From the NCBI GenBank assembly GCA_030340625.1, contig JAOPHQ010005174.1, positions 33,501 to 97,500 on the forward strand: a stretch of DNA of 64,000 nt. Direction: 5' to 3'. The DNA is from Merluccius polli. Its lineage: Eukaryota; Chordata; Actinopteri; Gadiformes; Merlucciidae. This document shows, piece after piece, positions 62,627 through 64,000 of this stretch (the first letter of the stretch is position 1; each line of letters opens with the position of its first letter). The notes under the pieces are model-generated. The model was not told the origin of the DNA, searched no databases, and saw nothing but the letters and a program-made list of their open reading frames with translations. The position numbers and the translations under genes were made by a program.

Positions 62627-64000
62627 GTATTATAGTACATTTATTCTTCCATAATGTTGTTGTAATTATTACTTCAACTGTATTACACACTATAAACTAG
62701 CTTAGGCTATAATGTGGATGAAGCCTCATCCGGGTCCAAGATCTTGCTAGCGAGTTATACATTATTATTATGGTACAACAAACAGTTGTATAATACGCCA
62801 TCTGGCTTGTGAGACAGATGAGGTTTGCCGAATTCACCATATCAGCCTTTGCTTGAAAACAGACAAGACAATATTATGCTGACTTGGCTCTTTCAATTCA
62901 AAATCTCCAATACTGTGTGTGTTACCTTAAAGAGGAAATACATTTTATTTTAAATTCTCCCTTAGATTAGATTTGTGGTTGTGTGGACAGTGATTGAGCA
63001 AGGTTGCATAAGTAGGCCTATAAAGATAGCTGGGTTCATTTCGTTCAGTGGTTTGTCCGGCATGAACATCACTGCACCTTCATAAAATCTCAAAATAAAT
63101 GCAGAAATGAACTATGAACTATGGGATATAACGGTTTATAGTCTTTGTCTTTGAATAGTAAAAGTCCATGACTCTCCCTAACACCGGCACTGCGTCATTA
63201 TCCTATGTTTCAGCTGCTATGCTCAGATACAGTGCCATCACTAGATAAATATTTGCTATACATAAAAATACCAAGTAAATGTAAACATGCCAAGGAACTA
63301 GCAGTGTGTATAGTCCTGTAAACCTTTTTTTTTTCTCCTTTTCTTGCCTTTCTTTCTTGCTTTTTTCCATTACAAGACACCCTCCAAGCACGTCAGACAT
63401 GGATTTAATTAAAAAAAGCCCTCAATGATTGGGTTTTGTTGTGCTCATAAAGTCCTGGTGAGAGCTAGACCACCATCTTGTTTGCTGAGAGCAGCTGTGT
63501 TGCACATTGATTGTGTGCTGGAAGCTATTGCTAGCATTTGTTTTATCACCCATTTTTTCACGACCTCTCATTAACCGACATGATGCTAATCAAATATTGA
63601 CCAACTGCTGTGTGGCAATGCATGTGACTGCATTATTGAAGAAGAAGAACAAATAAAAACACTTTATCATTTTCTTTAGAGTAGGTCTAAAACAAACATT
63701 TTACACGTTGGTCTGTATTTTCATATTAGGAAAACCTTTTCCTTTTGTTATATTAATGAGGTAGACTCAAACTTAAGATTAAGGTTCCACCTCTCTTCAT
63801 TTTGCTGCGCGTTTGAGGTTTCACTGGCGTAAATGAGTGTGTTGCTAGGCAGGTATGTTTTTGTAAAGACCTCTTGGAACGGTGTGTGAGGGGATGTTTG
63901 ATTACGTCCGCCTCTGAAATAAAAAGTTTAAAAGCCTCGGAGAAACCCTAGCCTGCGCCAGAGCCCCGCCGCAGGACACTGCTTTATGTTTGTTGGCTAG
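61628..64000 (+). other. pde4 intron, 3' edge of window
   Basis: CA-rich stretches (61890-61960), a (CTA)n microsatellite at 62546-62626 and AT-rich DNA. No UCR1, UCR2 or catalytic exon was found, so the shared exons lie beyond the window. Confidence 0.5.
62546..62626. repeat. (CTA)n microsatellite
   Basis: About 27 copies of CTA, with two imperfect units near 62557-62568. Confidence 0.9.

Overview
The window is nuclear DNA from a ray-finned fish, almost certainly a teleost. The evidence is vertebrate multi-exon genes with GT-AG introns, very dense (CA)n, (CT)n and (TA)n microsatellites, and many short non-autonomous DNA transposons of kinds common in fish. The species cannot be fixed from the sequence. 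All recognisable genes lie on the + strand.

Layout. (1) 1-4547: non-coding, with a promoter-like stretch at 1.05-2.1 kb and a second, YY1-motif-bearing one at 3.48-4.5 kb. (2) 4548-32926: pik3r2, the p85-beta regulatory subunit of class IA PI3-kinase. I resolved 15 coding exons whose lengths sum to 2190 nt (729 codons plus stop), in SH3 - BH/RhoGAP-like - nSH2 - iSH2 - cSH2 order. Its 17.5-kb first coding intron holds most of the transposons, including a nest at 9.5-13.1 kb. (3) 32927-40025: long 3' UTR or intergenic AT-rich DNA. (4) 40026-55080: an imperfect tandem duplication carrying two complete copies of ifi30 (GILT, gamma-interferon-inducible lysosomal thiol reductase), each 259 aa in 7 exons. 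The second unit is expanded by about 4.85 kb of repeats upstream of its promoter and by a 1.09-kb transposon in intron 3. (5) 55668-61627: alternative 5' ends of a phosphodiesterase-4 gene, probably pde4c, whose shared catalytic exons lie beyond the window.

The gene order pik3r2 - ifi30 - pde4 matches the human 19p13.11 neighbourhood (PIK3R2, IFI30, MPV17L2, RAB3A, PDE4C) without the two genes between IFI30 and PDE4C. The genes are not an operon. PI3-kinase adaptor, lysosomal reductase and cAMP phosphodiesterase are linked by synteny rather than pathway.

Most notable observations. The upstream GILT copy has lost the second cysteine of its CXXC active site (CPGS), while the downstream copy keeps CPGC. 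The downstream copy has arrays of the 8-bp palindrome TTACGTAA, a PAR-bZIP/NFIL3 D-box consensus, about 1 kb upstream. The duplicated units differ by a 37-bp micro-inversion. Two pik3r2 splice acceptors sit directly against long (GT)n tracts. The expected acceptor of pik3r2 exon 10 reads TG rather than AG, which would force a two-residue deletion.
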